From an uncultured Tropicimonas sp. (GTDB taxonomy: Bacteria > Pseudomonadota > Alphaproteobacteria > Rhodobacterales > Rhodobacteraceae), in contig CANMIP010000001.1 in assembly GCA_947497945.1 (NCBI GenBank), positions 62,001-126,000 of the forward strand: DNA of 64,000 nucleotides, read 5' to 3'. The position numbers and the translations under genes were made by a program. This document shows, piece after piece, positions 33,554 to 41,521 of the stretch. The notes under the pieces were generated by a model. It ran no database searches. It had not been told where the DNA came from and saw only the letters and a program-made list of their open reading frames with translations. How positions within the stretch are numbered: the first letter of the stretch is position 1; every line of letters begins with the position of its first letter.

Positions 33554-34126
33554 ATGTCGCGGATCACACGCAGAGTGTTTCTTGGAACCGGAGCGGCCGG
33601 ACTCGCGGCGCCTGCGCTGGCGGCGGGAGAGAAAAAGTTCAAGCTCGAGAAGATCTACCGCCCCAAGATCGTCAAGGTTCACCGGCAATTCGCCCCGGGC
33701 TCGATCCATATCGAGATGCGCTACTTCTTCCTGTATTACATTCTCGAGCCGGAGAAGGCGATCCGCTACGGCGTGGCGCTCGGCGAGGAGGGGCGCAACC
33801 TCTCCGGCAGCGCCACGGTGGGCCGCAAGGAGGAATGGCCGAGCTGGACCCCCACGGCCAACATGATTCGCCGCGAGCCGGAAGTTTATGCCAAATGGGC
33901 CGGCGGCCTCCCCGGCGGGCCGGACAACCCGCTTGGCGCCCGCGCGCTCTATCTCTACCGCGGCGGGCGGGACACCCGTTACCGCATCCACGGCACGCCA
34001 CAGCCCTGGACCATCGGCCGGGGCGTCTCCTCGGGCTGCATCCGGCTGACCAACGAGGCCATCGTGGACCTCTATGGCCGCGTCGCCATCGGCACCAAAG
34101 TGACCACCCACCGGCCCGCGAGCTGA
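33554..34126 (+). CDS. L,D-transpeptidase (YkuD), exported
   Basis: A 190-residue YkuD-domain enzyme that forms peptidoglycan 3-3 cross-links or attaches proteins to the wall. The N-terminus SRITRRVFLGTGAAGLAAP looks like a twin-arginine signal. The catalytic motif is HGTPQPWTIGRGVSSGCIRL, with His146 and Cys162, followed by TNEAIVDLYGRV. The start at 33554 follows GGGGGGAGAG; an upstream in-frame Met lacks such a site. Confidence 0.93.
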   Translation: MSRITRRVFLGTGAAGLAAPALAAGEKKFKLEKIYRPKIVKVHRQFAPGSIHIEMRYFFLYYILEPEKAIRYGVALGEEGRNLSGSATVGRKEEWPSWTPTANMIRREPEVYAKWAGGLPGGPDNPLGARALYLYRGGRDTRYRIHGTPQPWTIGRGVSSGCIRLTNEAIVDLYGRVAIGTKVTTHRPAS

Positions 34127-34182
34127 CAGCGGTTTCGCTGCAACTGCCACATCTAATGCGCTGCAATGCAGCGTATTTTATT

Positions 34183-34235
34183 TGAACATCCGTTCAGAAA
34201 TTGTTTGACGAGTCGCCGCAGGCCCGTCCTATAGT
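34183..34235 (+). promoter_or_regulatory. Putative promoter and TetR-like operator of the ligase/ABC operon
   Basis: An inverted repeat TGAAC-ATCC-GTTCA at 34183-34196 lies immediately upstream of TTGACG (34205-34210) and TATAGT (34230-34235). The spacer is 19 nt, slightly long. The dyad resembles TetR-family sites that often control acyl-CoA and carboxylate genes; no regulator gene is adjacent. The dyad is seen directly; the regulator class is inferred. Confidence 0.5.
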
Positions 34236-34292
34236 ATCTCCCAAGCCGGAAAGGCTGAGGTGCCGTCAAAGGCACCGAGGGGAGGATATCTA

Positions 34293-36266
34293 TTGACCGC
34301 GAATGCGACGCCTACGGGCGATCTGTGTTCCATGCCCGCACTCCTGCGCCGCAATGCGCGCGAGTTCGCAGGGCGCCCGGCGTATCGGGAGAAGGAATAC
34401 GGGATCTGGCAGAGCTGGACTTGGGCGGAGGCCGCCCAGGAAATCGAGTGGCTGGCGCTCGGCTTTCTGGCCCTTGGCATGGAGCGGGGCGACCATGTCG
34501 CCGTGATCGGGCGCAACCGGCCGGATCATTACTGGGCGATGGTTGCCGCGCAGATGTGCGGCGCGGTGCCCGTTCCGCTCTACGCGGACGCAGTGGCCGA
34601 AGAAATGGCTTATGTTCTAGGGCATTGCGGGGCACGCTTCGTGGTCTGCGGCGACCAGGAGCAGGTCGACAAGGTCATCGACATCCAGGACGAGCTGCAC
34701 CAGATCGACCATGTTCTCTATCACGACAAGCGGGGCATGCGGAAATATGACCATGAGCACCTGAACTGGCTGCATGACATCCGCGACGAGGGCAAGGCCG
34801 CGCATTTCCGTCACGAGCATGAGCTGGCGAAACGCGAAGCGGAACTCACCTACGACTCGACCTGCGTGATGCTCTACACCTCCGGCACCACCGGCAAGCC
34901 CAAGGGCGTGGTGCTGTCGAACCGGAATATCATCGAGACCTCCAAGAACTCCTCGGAATTCGACCATCTGCGTGCCGATGACGAGATCCTCGCCTATCTG
35001 CCAATGGCCTGGGTCGGCGATTTCATCTTCTCGATGGGACAGGCGCTCTGGAACGGGTTCTGCGTCAACTGCCCGGAGAGCGCGGAGACGATGATGACCG
35101 ATCTCAAGGAGATCGCGCCGACCTATTACTTCGCCCCGCCACGGGTCTTCGAAACGCAGCTGACCAGCGTGATGATCCGCATGGAGGATGCCAGCCCGCT
35201 CAAGAAGCGGCTGTTCCGGCACTACATGGCGCTGGCCCGGAAGGTCGGACCGCAAATCCTTGATGGCAAGCCCGTGGGGCTGGTCGACCGGCTGCGGTAC
35301 GCCATGGGCGAGTTTGCCATCTATGGGCCGCTCAAGAACACGCTCGGCTTCAGCCGCGTGCGCGTGGGCTACACCGCCGGCGAGGCCATCGGGCCGGAGA
35401 TTTTCGATTTCTACCGCTCGCTCGGGATCAACCTGAAGCAGCTCTACGGGCAGACGGAAGCTTCTGTTTTCATTGCACAACAGCCCGATCACGAAGTGCG
35501 CGCCGATACGGTGGGCGTGACCTCGCCCGGCGTGGAGATCCGCATAGCGGAGAATGGCGAGATCTTCTATCGCTCCCCCGGCACCTTCGTCGAGTATTAC
35601 AACAACCCCGAGAGCACCGCCTCGACCAAGGACCCCGAGGGCTGGGTGGCCACCGGGGATGCCGGGTTCTTCGAGGAAGAGACCGGGCATCTTCGGATCA
35701 TCGACCGCGCCAAGGATGTGGGCAAGATGGCGGATGGCCATATGTTCGCGCCCAAATATGTTGAAAACAAACTGAAATTCTATCCCGACGTGCTGGAGGC
35801 CGTGGTCTTCGGCAATGGCCGGGAGATGTGTACGGCCTTCATCAATATCGACCTGACGGCGGTCGGGAACTGGGCCGAGCGCAACAATATCGCCTATGCC
35901 TCCTACCAGGAACTGGCGGGGCATCCGCAGGTATTGGAGACGATCCGGTCGCATGTCGAAGAGGTCAACCGCTCGGTTGCGCAGGATGACATGCTCTCGG
36001 CCTGCCAGATCCACAGATTTCTTGTTCTTCACAAGGAGTTGGACGCCGATGACGGCGAGATGACCCGGACACGGAAGGTGCGCCGTGCGAAGATCGAAGA
36101 GAAGTTCCACGACCTGATCGCCGGTCTCTATGACGGCTCCGAGAGCGTGTATACCGAGACCGAAGTCACCTATGAGGATGGCAGAAAAGGCAGCATTTCC
36201 GCGACCTTGCAGCTTGTCGATGCCGCCACCGTGACACCCCGCCACCACAAGGTTGCCGCCGAATGA
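34293..36266 (+). CDS. AMP-binding acyl-CoA synthetase
   Basis: A 657-residue ligase that activates a carboxylic acid to its CoA thioester through an acyl-AMP intermediate. The start is a TTG at 34293 (LTANATPTGD), because GGAGG at 34281-34285 lies seven bases before it; a GTG at 34260 is also in frame but has no such site. The P-loop YTSGTTGKPKGVVLS lies near residues 195-209, YGQTEASVF near 380, and GWVATGDAGFF with IDRAKD near 450-470. Insertions match the long-chain/bacterial FadD-like class that heads ABC importer operons. It overlaps the next gene by ATGA, which ties the imported substrate to CoA activation. Confidence 0.92.
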   Translation: MTANATPTGDLCSMPALLRRNAREFAGRPAYREKEYGIWQSWTWAEAAQEIEWLALGFLALGMERGDHVAVIGRNRPDHYWAMVAAQMCGAVPVPLYADAVAEEMAYVLGHCGARFVVCGDQEQVDKVIDIQDELHQIDHVLYHDKRGMRKYDHEHLNWLHDIRDEGKAAHFRHEHELAKREAELTYDSTCVMLYTSGTTGKPKGVVLSNRNIIETSKNSSEFDHLRADDEILAYLPMAWVGDFIFSMGQALWNGFCVNCPESAETMMTDLKEIAPTYYFAPPRVFETQLTSVMIRMEDASPLKKRLFRHYMALARKVGPQILDGKPVGLVDRLRYAMGEFAIYGPLKNTLGFSRVRVGYTAGEAIGPEIFDFYRSLGINLKQLYGQTEASVFIAQQPDHEVRADTVGVTSPGVEIRIAENGEIFYRSPGTFVEYYNNPESTASTKDPEGWVATGDAGFFEEETGHLRIIDRAKDVGKMADGHMFAPKYVENKLKFYPDVLEAVVFGNGREMCTAFINIDLTAVGNWAERNNIAYASYQELAGHPQVLETIRSHVEEVNRSVAQDDMLSACQIHRFLVLHKELDADDGEMTRTRKVRRAKIEEKFHDLIAGLYDGSESVYTETEVTYEDGRKGSISATLQLVDAATVTPRHHKVAAE

Positions 36267-37081
36267 AGGACCTGTACGAACCTTATGTCACCGATGACGG
36301 TCGCACGATTGGCGGCTGCCTGATGGAGATGAAGAACATCACGCTGAAATTCGGCGGGGTGGTGGCGATCAAGGATATTTCCTTCGACATTCGCGAGGGC
36401 GAGATCCGGGCGATCATCGGGCCGAACGGTGCCGGCAAGTCGTCAATGCTCAATGTTATCAGTGGGTTCTACACGCCGTCCGAAGGCGAGGTCTGGTACA
36501 AGGGCAGCGTCCGGCCAATGATGAAACCTTACGAGGTGGCGCGGCAGGGCGTCGGCCGGACGTTCCAGAATATCGCGCTGTTCGAAGGCATGTCCGTGCT
36601 CGACAACGTGATGACCGGGCGGCTGACTCATATGAAGGCGTCGCTCTGGGAGCAGGCGATCTGGTGGGGCAAGGCTGAGCGGGAAGAAGTCCATAACCGA
36701 GAACAGGTTGAAAAGATTATAGATTTCCTCGAAATCCAGGCGATCCGCAAAACGCCGGTCGGGCGTTTGCCCTATGGGTTGAAGAAGCGGGTCGAGCTGG
36801 CGCGGGCGCTGGCCGCCGAGCCGTCGCTCCTGCTGCTGGACGAGCCTATGGCGGGGATGAATGTCGAGGAGAAAGAGGACATGTCCCGCTTCATCCTTGA
36901 TGTGAATGATGAATTCGGCACCACCATCGCGCTGATCGAGCACGATATGGGCGTGGTGATGGATCTGTCCGACCGGGTGGTCGTGATGGATTACGGCAAG
37001 AAGATCGGCGACGGCACACCGGACGAGGTGCGGGGCAACCAGGACGTGATCGACGCTTACCTGGGGGTGCCGCATGCGTGA
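36263..37081 (+). CDS. ABC importer ATPase, LivG-like
   Basis: A 272-residue ATPase of the branched-chain-amino-acid (HAAT) importer family. Walker A is GPNGAGKSSMLN near residues 53-64, the Q-loop region has VGRTFQNIALFEGM, the signature is degenerate (LPYGLKKRVELARALA instead of LSGGQ), as is common in LivG, and Walker B is LLLLDEPMAGMN. The C-terminal DGTPDEVRGNQDVIDAYLG is typical LivG. Its start overlaps the acyl-CoA ligase stop. The partner permease starts 186 nt later, after an unusual repeat-rich spacer. Confidence 0.95.
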   Translation: MKDLYEPYVTDDGRTIGGCLMEMKNITLKFGGVVAIKDISFDIREGEIRAIIGPNGAGKSSMLNVISGFYTPSEGEVWYKGSVRPMMKPYEVARQGVGRTFQNIALFEGMSVLDNVMTGRLTHMKASLWEQAIWWGKAEREEVHNREQVEKIIDFLEIQAIRKTPVGRLPYGLKKRVELARALAAEPSLLLLDEPMAGMNVEEKEDMSRFILDVNDEFGTTIALIEHDMGVVMDLSDRVVVMDYGKKIGDGTPDEVRGNQDVIDAYLGVPHA

Positions 37082-37083
37082 GG

Positions 37084-37252
37084 TTTCGGTCGTCTTGCAC
37101 AAAAGCGCGGTCAGGTTTGACCGAAAATGCGACCGAAACGCTACCTCGGGTAGCGCGCGGCGGGGTTTGAAGCCCTCCAACGCGGTGTTTGGGGACGTTT
37201 TGACTGGATTTTCGGTCGTTTCGACCACCACTTTCGACCGAAATTTCGACCG
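37084..37252. repeat. TTTCGGTC / GACCGAAA repeat cluster in the operon spacer
   Basis: In the 186 nt between the LivG-like and LivH-like genes, TTTCGGTCG occurs at 37084-37092 and 37210-37218, and GACCGAAA occurs at 37119-37126, 37131-37138 and 37236-37243. TTTCGACC variants lie at about 37219 and 37244. A perfect hairpin CGCTACC-TCG-GGTAGCG follows at 37139-37155. The copies can pair with each other in several ways. No protein is convincing here. The role is unknown. Confidence 0.75.
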
Positions 37253-37267
37253 GATCTGAGGGACAAG

Positions 37268-38227
37268 ATGGAACTGCTGAACAAGATCTTCATCGCGCCT
37301 TTCGTCGACATGGTCGCCGCCCCCGATTTCCTGATGCAGGTGCTCTGGGAGGGGCTGGTTTCGGGCGTGCTCTATTCGTTGATCGCACTCGGCTTCGTGC
37401 TGATCTTCCGCTCCAGCCGGATCTTCAACTTCGCGCAGGGGATCATGGTCGTCTTCGCGGCGCTGACGCTGGTCGGGCTGCACGAGATGGGGGTTCCGGC
37501 CTGGATCTCGGTCGCGCTGACGCTGGCGGTGATGTTCGGGCTGGCGGTTTCGATCGAGCGGATCGTGCTGCGGCCGCTGGTGGGGCAGCCGGATATCATT
37601 CTCTTCATGGCGACGATCGGGATCACGCTGTTCCTGATCGGCTTCGGGGAGATCATCTTCGGCGGCGAGAACAAGCAGATGATCACCTCGGAGCTTGGGA
37701 TTCCGACGGGCGATTTCGTGCTGGAGCCGTTTGGCGGGCTGCTGATCCTGCAGCATATCGATATCACGGCGGTTCTGGTGGCCGCCGCGCTGGTCGTCTC
37801 GCTGCTGCTCTTTCTCAACAAGACGCGGATGGGGCGGGCGATCCGGGCGCTTGGCGACGATCACCAGGCGGCGCTGTCGGTCGGGATCTCGCTGCAGACG
37901 ATCTGGGTGCTCGTGTGGTTCATCGCCGGGATTATCGCGCTGGTGACCGGGATTGCCTGGGGCAGCCGCGCGGGCGTGTCCTTCGCGCTGGAGGTGATCG
38001 CCTACAAGGCGCTGCCGGTGCTGATGCTGGGCGGGCTGGAATCGATCACCGGGGCGATCATTGGTGGGCTGATGATCGGGATGCTGGAGAAGATGTTCGA
38101 GATCTACTGGGGCGCGCCGCTGCTGGGCGGCAATACCGAGAGCTGGTTTGCCTATGTGCTGGCGCTGGTGGTGCTGCTGTTCCGCCCGCAGGGGCTGTTC
38201 GGCGAGAAGATCATCGAGCGGGTATGA
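37268..38227 (+). CDS. ABC importer permease, LivH-like
   Basis: A 319-residue inner-membrane permease with about eight hydrophobic segments. Typical LivH features are GLVSGVLYSLIALGFVLIF near residues 30-48, FNFAQGIMVVFAALT near 57-71, and the cytoplasmic loop GRAIRALGDDHQAALSVGI near 190-210, which contacts the ATPases. The end, VLLFRPQGLFGEKIIERV, is typical. It is followed by a 295-nt spacer with repeat copy A before the next gene. Confidence 0.95.
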   Translation: MELLNKIFIAPFVDMVAAPDFLMQVLWEGLVSGVLYSLIALGFVLIFRSSRIFNFAQGIMVVFAALTLVGLHEMGVPAWISVALTLAVMFGLAVSIERIVLRPLVGQPDIILFMATIGITLFLIGFGEIIFGGENKQMITSELGIPTGDFVLEPFGGLLILQHIDITAVLVAAALVVSLLLFLNKTRMGRAIRALGDDHQAALSVGISLQTIWVLVWFIAGIIALVTGIAWGSRAGVSFALEVIAYKALPVLMLGGLESITGAIIGGLMIGMLEKMFEIYWGAPLLGGNTESWFAYVLALVVLLFRPQGLFGEKIIERV

Positions 38228-38256
38228 GGATGCGGCTTTGGGACAAAGCGTTCAGG

Positions 38257-38406
38257 AGCGCTCCCGACCTCGGGAGGGCGCTTCGAAACATCGGAGACCG
38301 GCGGTTTATGCTGCAACCCACTGAAACGGTCGTTCTGTTTGAGACGCAGCAATGCGCCCTCCCCTCGGGGAGGTCGGGCGCGCTCCGGGCTGGTCGCCCG
38401 GAGCAG
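38257..38406 (+). repeat. Structured intercistronic repeat, copy A
   Basis: About 150 nt that align end to end with copy B (39907-40056). The main stem pairs GGGAGGGCGC (38272-38281) with GCGCCCTCCC (38354-38363), extended outward by CCCGACCT with AGGTCGGG. The loop contains TTTATGCTGC and CCCACTG, shared with copy B. A second hairpin, CTCCGGGC-TGGTC-GCCCGGAG, spans 38383-38403. The arms can also fold locally (CTCCCG-ACCT-CGGGAG; CCTCCC-CTCG-GGGAGG), so alternative folds exist. No T-run follows. The copy lies inside a transporter operon. Confidence 0.85.
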
Positions 38407-38522
38407 GTTGTGGAGATGGGCGTGCCTGAAGATAGGAACGAAGGAACGATTGGTTTCATGAGTTTTGATCCCGCCGGGGCGGCGCGCGAACCGGCCCGGC
38501 GGGAGATGGGGAGGACAGGGAA

Positions 38523-38789
38523 TTGGCGAAACTGATTGCGATCCTGAACGTGGTGGCCTGGTCCGGGTTCTGGGCCTTCGGCTATCTCGCGCTGACGGCG
38601 GACAGGGACACCACCGGGCAGCTGATGACCGCGATCCTGCTTGCCGTGCTTGGCGCCGGCGCGGGGATCTGGGCCTATCTCTGGCTGGTCCGCCACACCG
38701 AGGCGACCGGCTATGCCAAGCCGCCGCGCCGCGCCGTGCCCGAACAGCACCGCAATCCCGAGCCTTATGACGACAAGGAAGACGCCTGA
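38523..38789 (+). CDS. Small two-helix membrane protein in the ABC operon
   Basis: An 88-residue protein with hydrophobic segments at about residues 3-25 and 36-57, then a basic/polar tail (AKPPRRAVPEQHRNPEPYDDKEDA). The likely start is a TTG at 38523, with AGGG and GGAGG upstream. Its stop overlaps the ATG of the next permease gene, so it belongs to the operon. I recognise no named family; it may be an accessory subunit, which is inference. Confidence 0.7.
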   Translation: MAKLIAILNVVAWSGFWAFGYLALTADRDTTGQLMTAILLAVLGAGAGIWAYLWLVRHTEATGYAKPPRRAVPEQHRNPEPYDDKEDA

Positions 38790-39865
38790 TGCTGTATCGC
38801 ACCGCCGGCCAGTTCAAGACCTCCTACCGGGCCGACCAGGCGCTTTTCCCGATCAAGCAGGACGCGTTCCTGCTCGGGATCATCCTGATCTGCGCCTGGG
38901 TGGTGTTTCCGCTGACAGCCAGCGAGTTCACCTTCCAGACCATCCTGACCCCGATCCTGATCTATTCGCTCGCCGCCTTGGGGCTGAACATCCTGACCGG
39001 GTTTGCCGGCCAGCTATCTTTGGGGACGGGCGCCTTCATGGGTGTGGGCGCTTATGCCTGCTACAAGATGATAACGCTGATGCCGTGGATGAACCCGGTC
39101 ATCGCGATCCTGCTGTCGGGCGTGTTCTCGGCTTTCGTTGGTGTGATGTTCGGCATCCCCAGCTTGCGCATCAAGGGGTTCTATCTCGCGATTGCGACGC
39201 TGGCGGCGCAGTTCTTCCTCGTCTGGCTGTTCGAGAAATGGGCCTGGCTTTACAATTACAACGCCTCCGGCGCGATCCAGGTGCCCAATCTCGACATGTT
39301 CGGGATCTATGTGTCCGGTCCGCAGGCCTCGTCCATGACGCAGTATTACCTCGTGCTCTTCATCGTCAGCCTGCTGACCTATCTCTGCATCAACCTCACC
39401 CGCGGCAATCTCGGCCGGACCTGGAAGGCGACGCGGGACATGGATATTGCCGCCGAGCTGATCGGCATCAACCTGATGAAATCGAAGCTCACCGCCTTTG
39501 CGGTCAGCTCCTATATTGTCGGCGTGTCGGGGGCGCTGTTCGTCTTCATGTGGCGCGGGGCGGCGGAGCCGAACCTGTTCGACATTCCCTTGAGTTTCCG
39601 GGTGCTTTTCATTGCCATCATTGGCGGGCTGGGCTCGATCATGGGCAATTATCTCGGCGCGATCCTGATTGTCGGGTTGCCGGTGGTGTTGAACACCGTG
39701 CCCTCGGCGCTCGGCTTCCACGTGGAATCGGCGCTGCTGGAGCATCTCAACATCATGATCGTGGGTTCGCTCATCATCTTCTTCCTGATCATCGAGCCGC
39801 ACGGGCTGAACCAGCTCTGGCGGCTGATCCGGGAGAAGCTGATCATCTGGCCCTTCCCGCATTGA
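38789..39865 (+). CDS. ABC importer permease, LivM-like
   Basis: A 358-residue inner-membrane permease with eight to ten hydrophobic segments. Features of LivM are SLAALGLNILTGFAGQLSLG near residues 51-70, the PSLRIKGFYLAIATLAAQF stretch near 125-143, and the ATPase-contacting loop RTWKATRDMDIAAELIGIN near 210-230. A periplasmic insertion (residues about 160-195) is somewhat long. The start ATG overlaps the preceding stop by one base. A 295-nt spacer holding repeat copy B follows. Confidence 0.94.
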   Translation: MLYRTAGQFKTSYRADQALFPIKQDAFLLGIILICAWVVFPLTASEFTFQTILTPILIYSLAALGLNILTGFAGQLSLGTGAFMGVGAYACYKMITLMPWMNPVIAILLSGVFSAFVGVMFGIPSLRIKGFYLAIATLAAQFFLVWLFEKWAWLYNYNASGAIQVPNLDMFGIYVSGPQASSMTQYYLVLFIVSLLTYLCINLTRGNLGRTWKATRDMDIAAELIGINLMKSKLTAFAVSSYIVGVSGALFVFMWRGAAEPNLFDIPLSFRVLFIAIIGGLGSIMGNYLGAILIVGLPVVLNTVPSALGFHVESALLEHLNIMIVGSLIIFFLIIEPHGLNQLWRLIREKLIIWPFPH

Positions 39866-39906
39866 TGGCTGTCTGGGCTGACATAGGGGCGAGGGGGCGT
39901 CCAGAC

Positions 39907-40056
39907 CGGGCACGACCGACCTGGGGAGGGCGTCGGGACGGTGGTGAGGAGCGATTTATGCTGCGGCCCACTGTGACGTCTGTTCTTCTCGCAACGTCGC
40001 AATACGCCCTCCCTGGGGGGAGGTCGGGCGTGCCCGGGCTGGTCGCCCGGGCGGGA
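39907..40056 (+). repeat. Structured intercistronic repeat, copy B
   Basis: This aligns with copy A. The main stem pairs GGGAGGGCGT (39924-39933) with ACGCCCTCCC (40004-40013), so the terminal C-G pair of copy A has become T-A. The downstream hairpin is GCCCGGGC-TGGTC-GCCCGGGC (40032-40052), with the same loop but two exchanged pairs. The shared loop sequence is TTTATGCTGC and CCCACTG. The copy lies directly upstream of the solute-binding protein gene. Confidence 0.85.
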
Positions 40057-40160
40057 CGCGTGGTGAGGGCCCGCCCGGAAATCTTGCCGAACCGAATAAC
40101 AAACCGGGGAAAACCCCACCAACTGCAACCGTCGAACATGTTCCATCAGGGAGGATAAAC

Positions 40161-41447
40161 ATGAAGACTTTCAACAAGCTGGCGCTTGCCGCCGCGGTGA
40201 GCCTCGTCGGCGCATCCGCAATGGCCGAGGGGCTTTTCGCCCCGAACCTGACCTACCGCACCGGTCCCTTCGCCTCCACCGGCATCCCGCTGATGGACGG
40301 TCAGAAGGACTACATGACCATGCTCAACGAGCGCGATGGCGGCGTGGGCGGGGTGCTTGTCGATTTCGAGGAATGCGAGACCGGCTATTCCACCGAGAAG
40401 GGCGTGGAATGCTATGAACGCACCAAGGCCGATGCCATCGTGACCCAGCCCTGGTCGACGGGCATCACGCTGCAGGTCCTGCCCAAGACCAATACCGACA
40501 TGATCCCGATCCTCGCGCCGGGCTATGGCTTCTCGCCGATGGCCAATGGCAAGGTGTTCAAATGGGCCTTCAACCCGCCGGTCTCCTATTGGGACGGCGC
40601 GTCGATGATCATGCAATATATCGGCGGCGGCGACATGTCTTCGCTCAAGGGCAAGACGATCGCGCTGCTGCATCTCGACCACCCGTTCGGCAAGGAGCCG
40701 ATCCCGGTGCTGGAGGCGATGGCCGAGGCGTATGGCTTCACGCTGGAGCTGGTCCCGGTCGGCCTCAAGGAGATGCAGAACCAGTCCGCGCAGTGGTTGC
40801 AGATCCGTCGCATGCGTCCCGACAATGTCGTGATGTGGGGCTGGGGCGCGATGAACGCTTCCGCCATTGCCGAGGCCGTGAAGACCAAGTTCCCGATGGA
40901 GAATTTCGTCGGCGTCTGGTGGGCCGGGCATGACGCGGATCTCAAGCAGGTCGGCGAGGCCGGCAAAGGCTACAAGTCGATCAGCTGGTCCTTCCCGATG
41001 GCGGATGCGCCGATGATGGCCGATCTCAAGACCCATGTGCTCGACAAGGGCCTGTCTTCGACGGAAGACCCGAACGCGGTTTTCTACCAGCGCGGGCTGG
41101 TCATGTCGATGTTCCTTGCCGAGGCGATCGCCGCCGCGCAGGGAGAGTTTGGCGTGGCCGAGATCAATGCCGAGCAGCTTCGCTGGGGGCTGGAGAACCT
41201 GAACATCACCGACGAACGGCTCGCCGAGCTGGGCATGACCGGCATGGTCCCGCCCTTCTCGACCTCGTGTTCCAACCACACCGGCCATTCGGGCGCCTGG
41301 ATGCTGGAATGGGATGGCGAGAAATTCGTCAAGGCATCGGACCTGCTGATGCCGGATGCGGAATTCATCGCGCCGCTGGAGGAAGCCAAATCGGCCGAAT
41401 ATGCCGAGGCGAATGCTCCCTGGCCGATGAATGAGGCCTGTGAATAG
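40161..41447 (+). CDS. ABC importer solute-binding protein, Peripla_BP_6 type
   Basis: A 428-residue periplasmic binding protein with a signal peptide (MKTFNKLALAAAVSLVGASAMA, cleavage near residue 22). The mature protein is the Leu/Ile/Val-binding-like fold; visible stretches are GPFASTGIPLMDGQKDYMTM, ECETGYSTEKGVECYERTK, and SWSFPMADAPMMADLK. Length and sequence are of the subclass found with acyl-CoA ligases rather than amino acid importers, so an aromatic or fatty acid ligand is plausible but inferred. GGGAGGA precedes the ATG. Confidence 0.93.
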   Translation: MKTFNKLALAAAVSLVGASAMAEGLFAPNLTYRTGPFASTGIPLMDGQKDYMTMLNERDGGVGGVLVDFEECETGYSTEKGVECYERTKADAIVTQPWSTGITLQVLPKTNTDMIPILAPGYGFSPMANGKVFKWAFNPPVSYWDGASMIMQYIGGGDMSSLKGKTIALLHLDHPFGKEPIPVLEAMAEAYGFTLELVPVGLKEMQNQSAQWLQIRRMRPDNVVMWGWGAMNASAIAEAVKTKFPMENFVGVWWAGHDADLKQVGEAGKGYKSISWSFPMADAPMMADLKTHVLDKGLSSTEDPNAVFYQRGLVMSMFLAEAIAAAQGEFGVAEINAEQLRWGLENLNITDERLAELGMTGMVPPFSTSCSNHTGHSGAWMLEWDGEKFVKASDLLMPDAEFIAPLEEAKSAEYAEANAPWPMNEACE

Positions 41448-41521
41448 GCCACCACTCACGGACCGCCGGCGGCTTTCTGGCTGCCGGCGGGATCTGGATA
41501 TTTTCGGAAAGAGGACGCCGG

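Noticed and set aside
38257-38406. Repeat copy A as a transcription terminator
   Set aside because: No T-run follows the hairpins and the operon continues without another clear promoter; the true terminator is at 42401.
38211-40146. Minus-strand peptides over the two repeats that resemble each other
   Set aside because: The similarity follows from the DNA repeat itself; the changes preserve pairing rather than codons, so coding is unlikely.
38641-40158. A 505-residue plus-strand frame crossing repeat copy B
   Set aside because: It is an alternative frame of the LivM-like gene continuing into the spacer; it has no family features.
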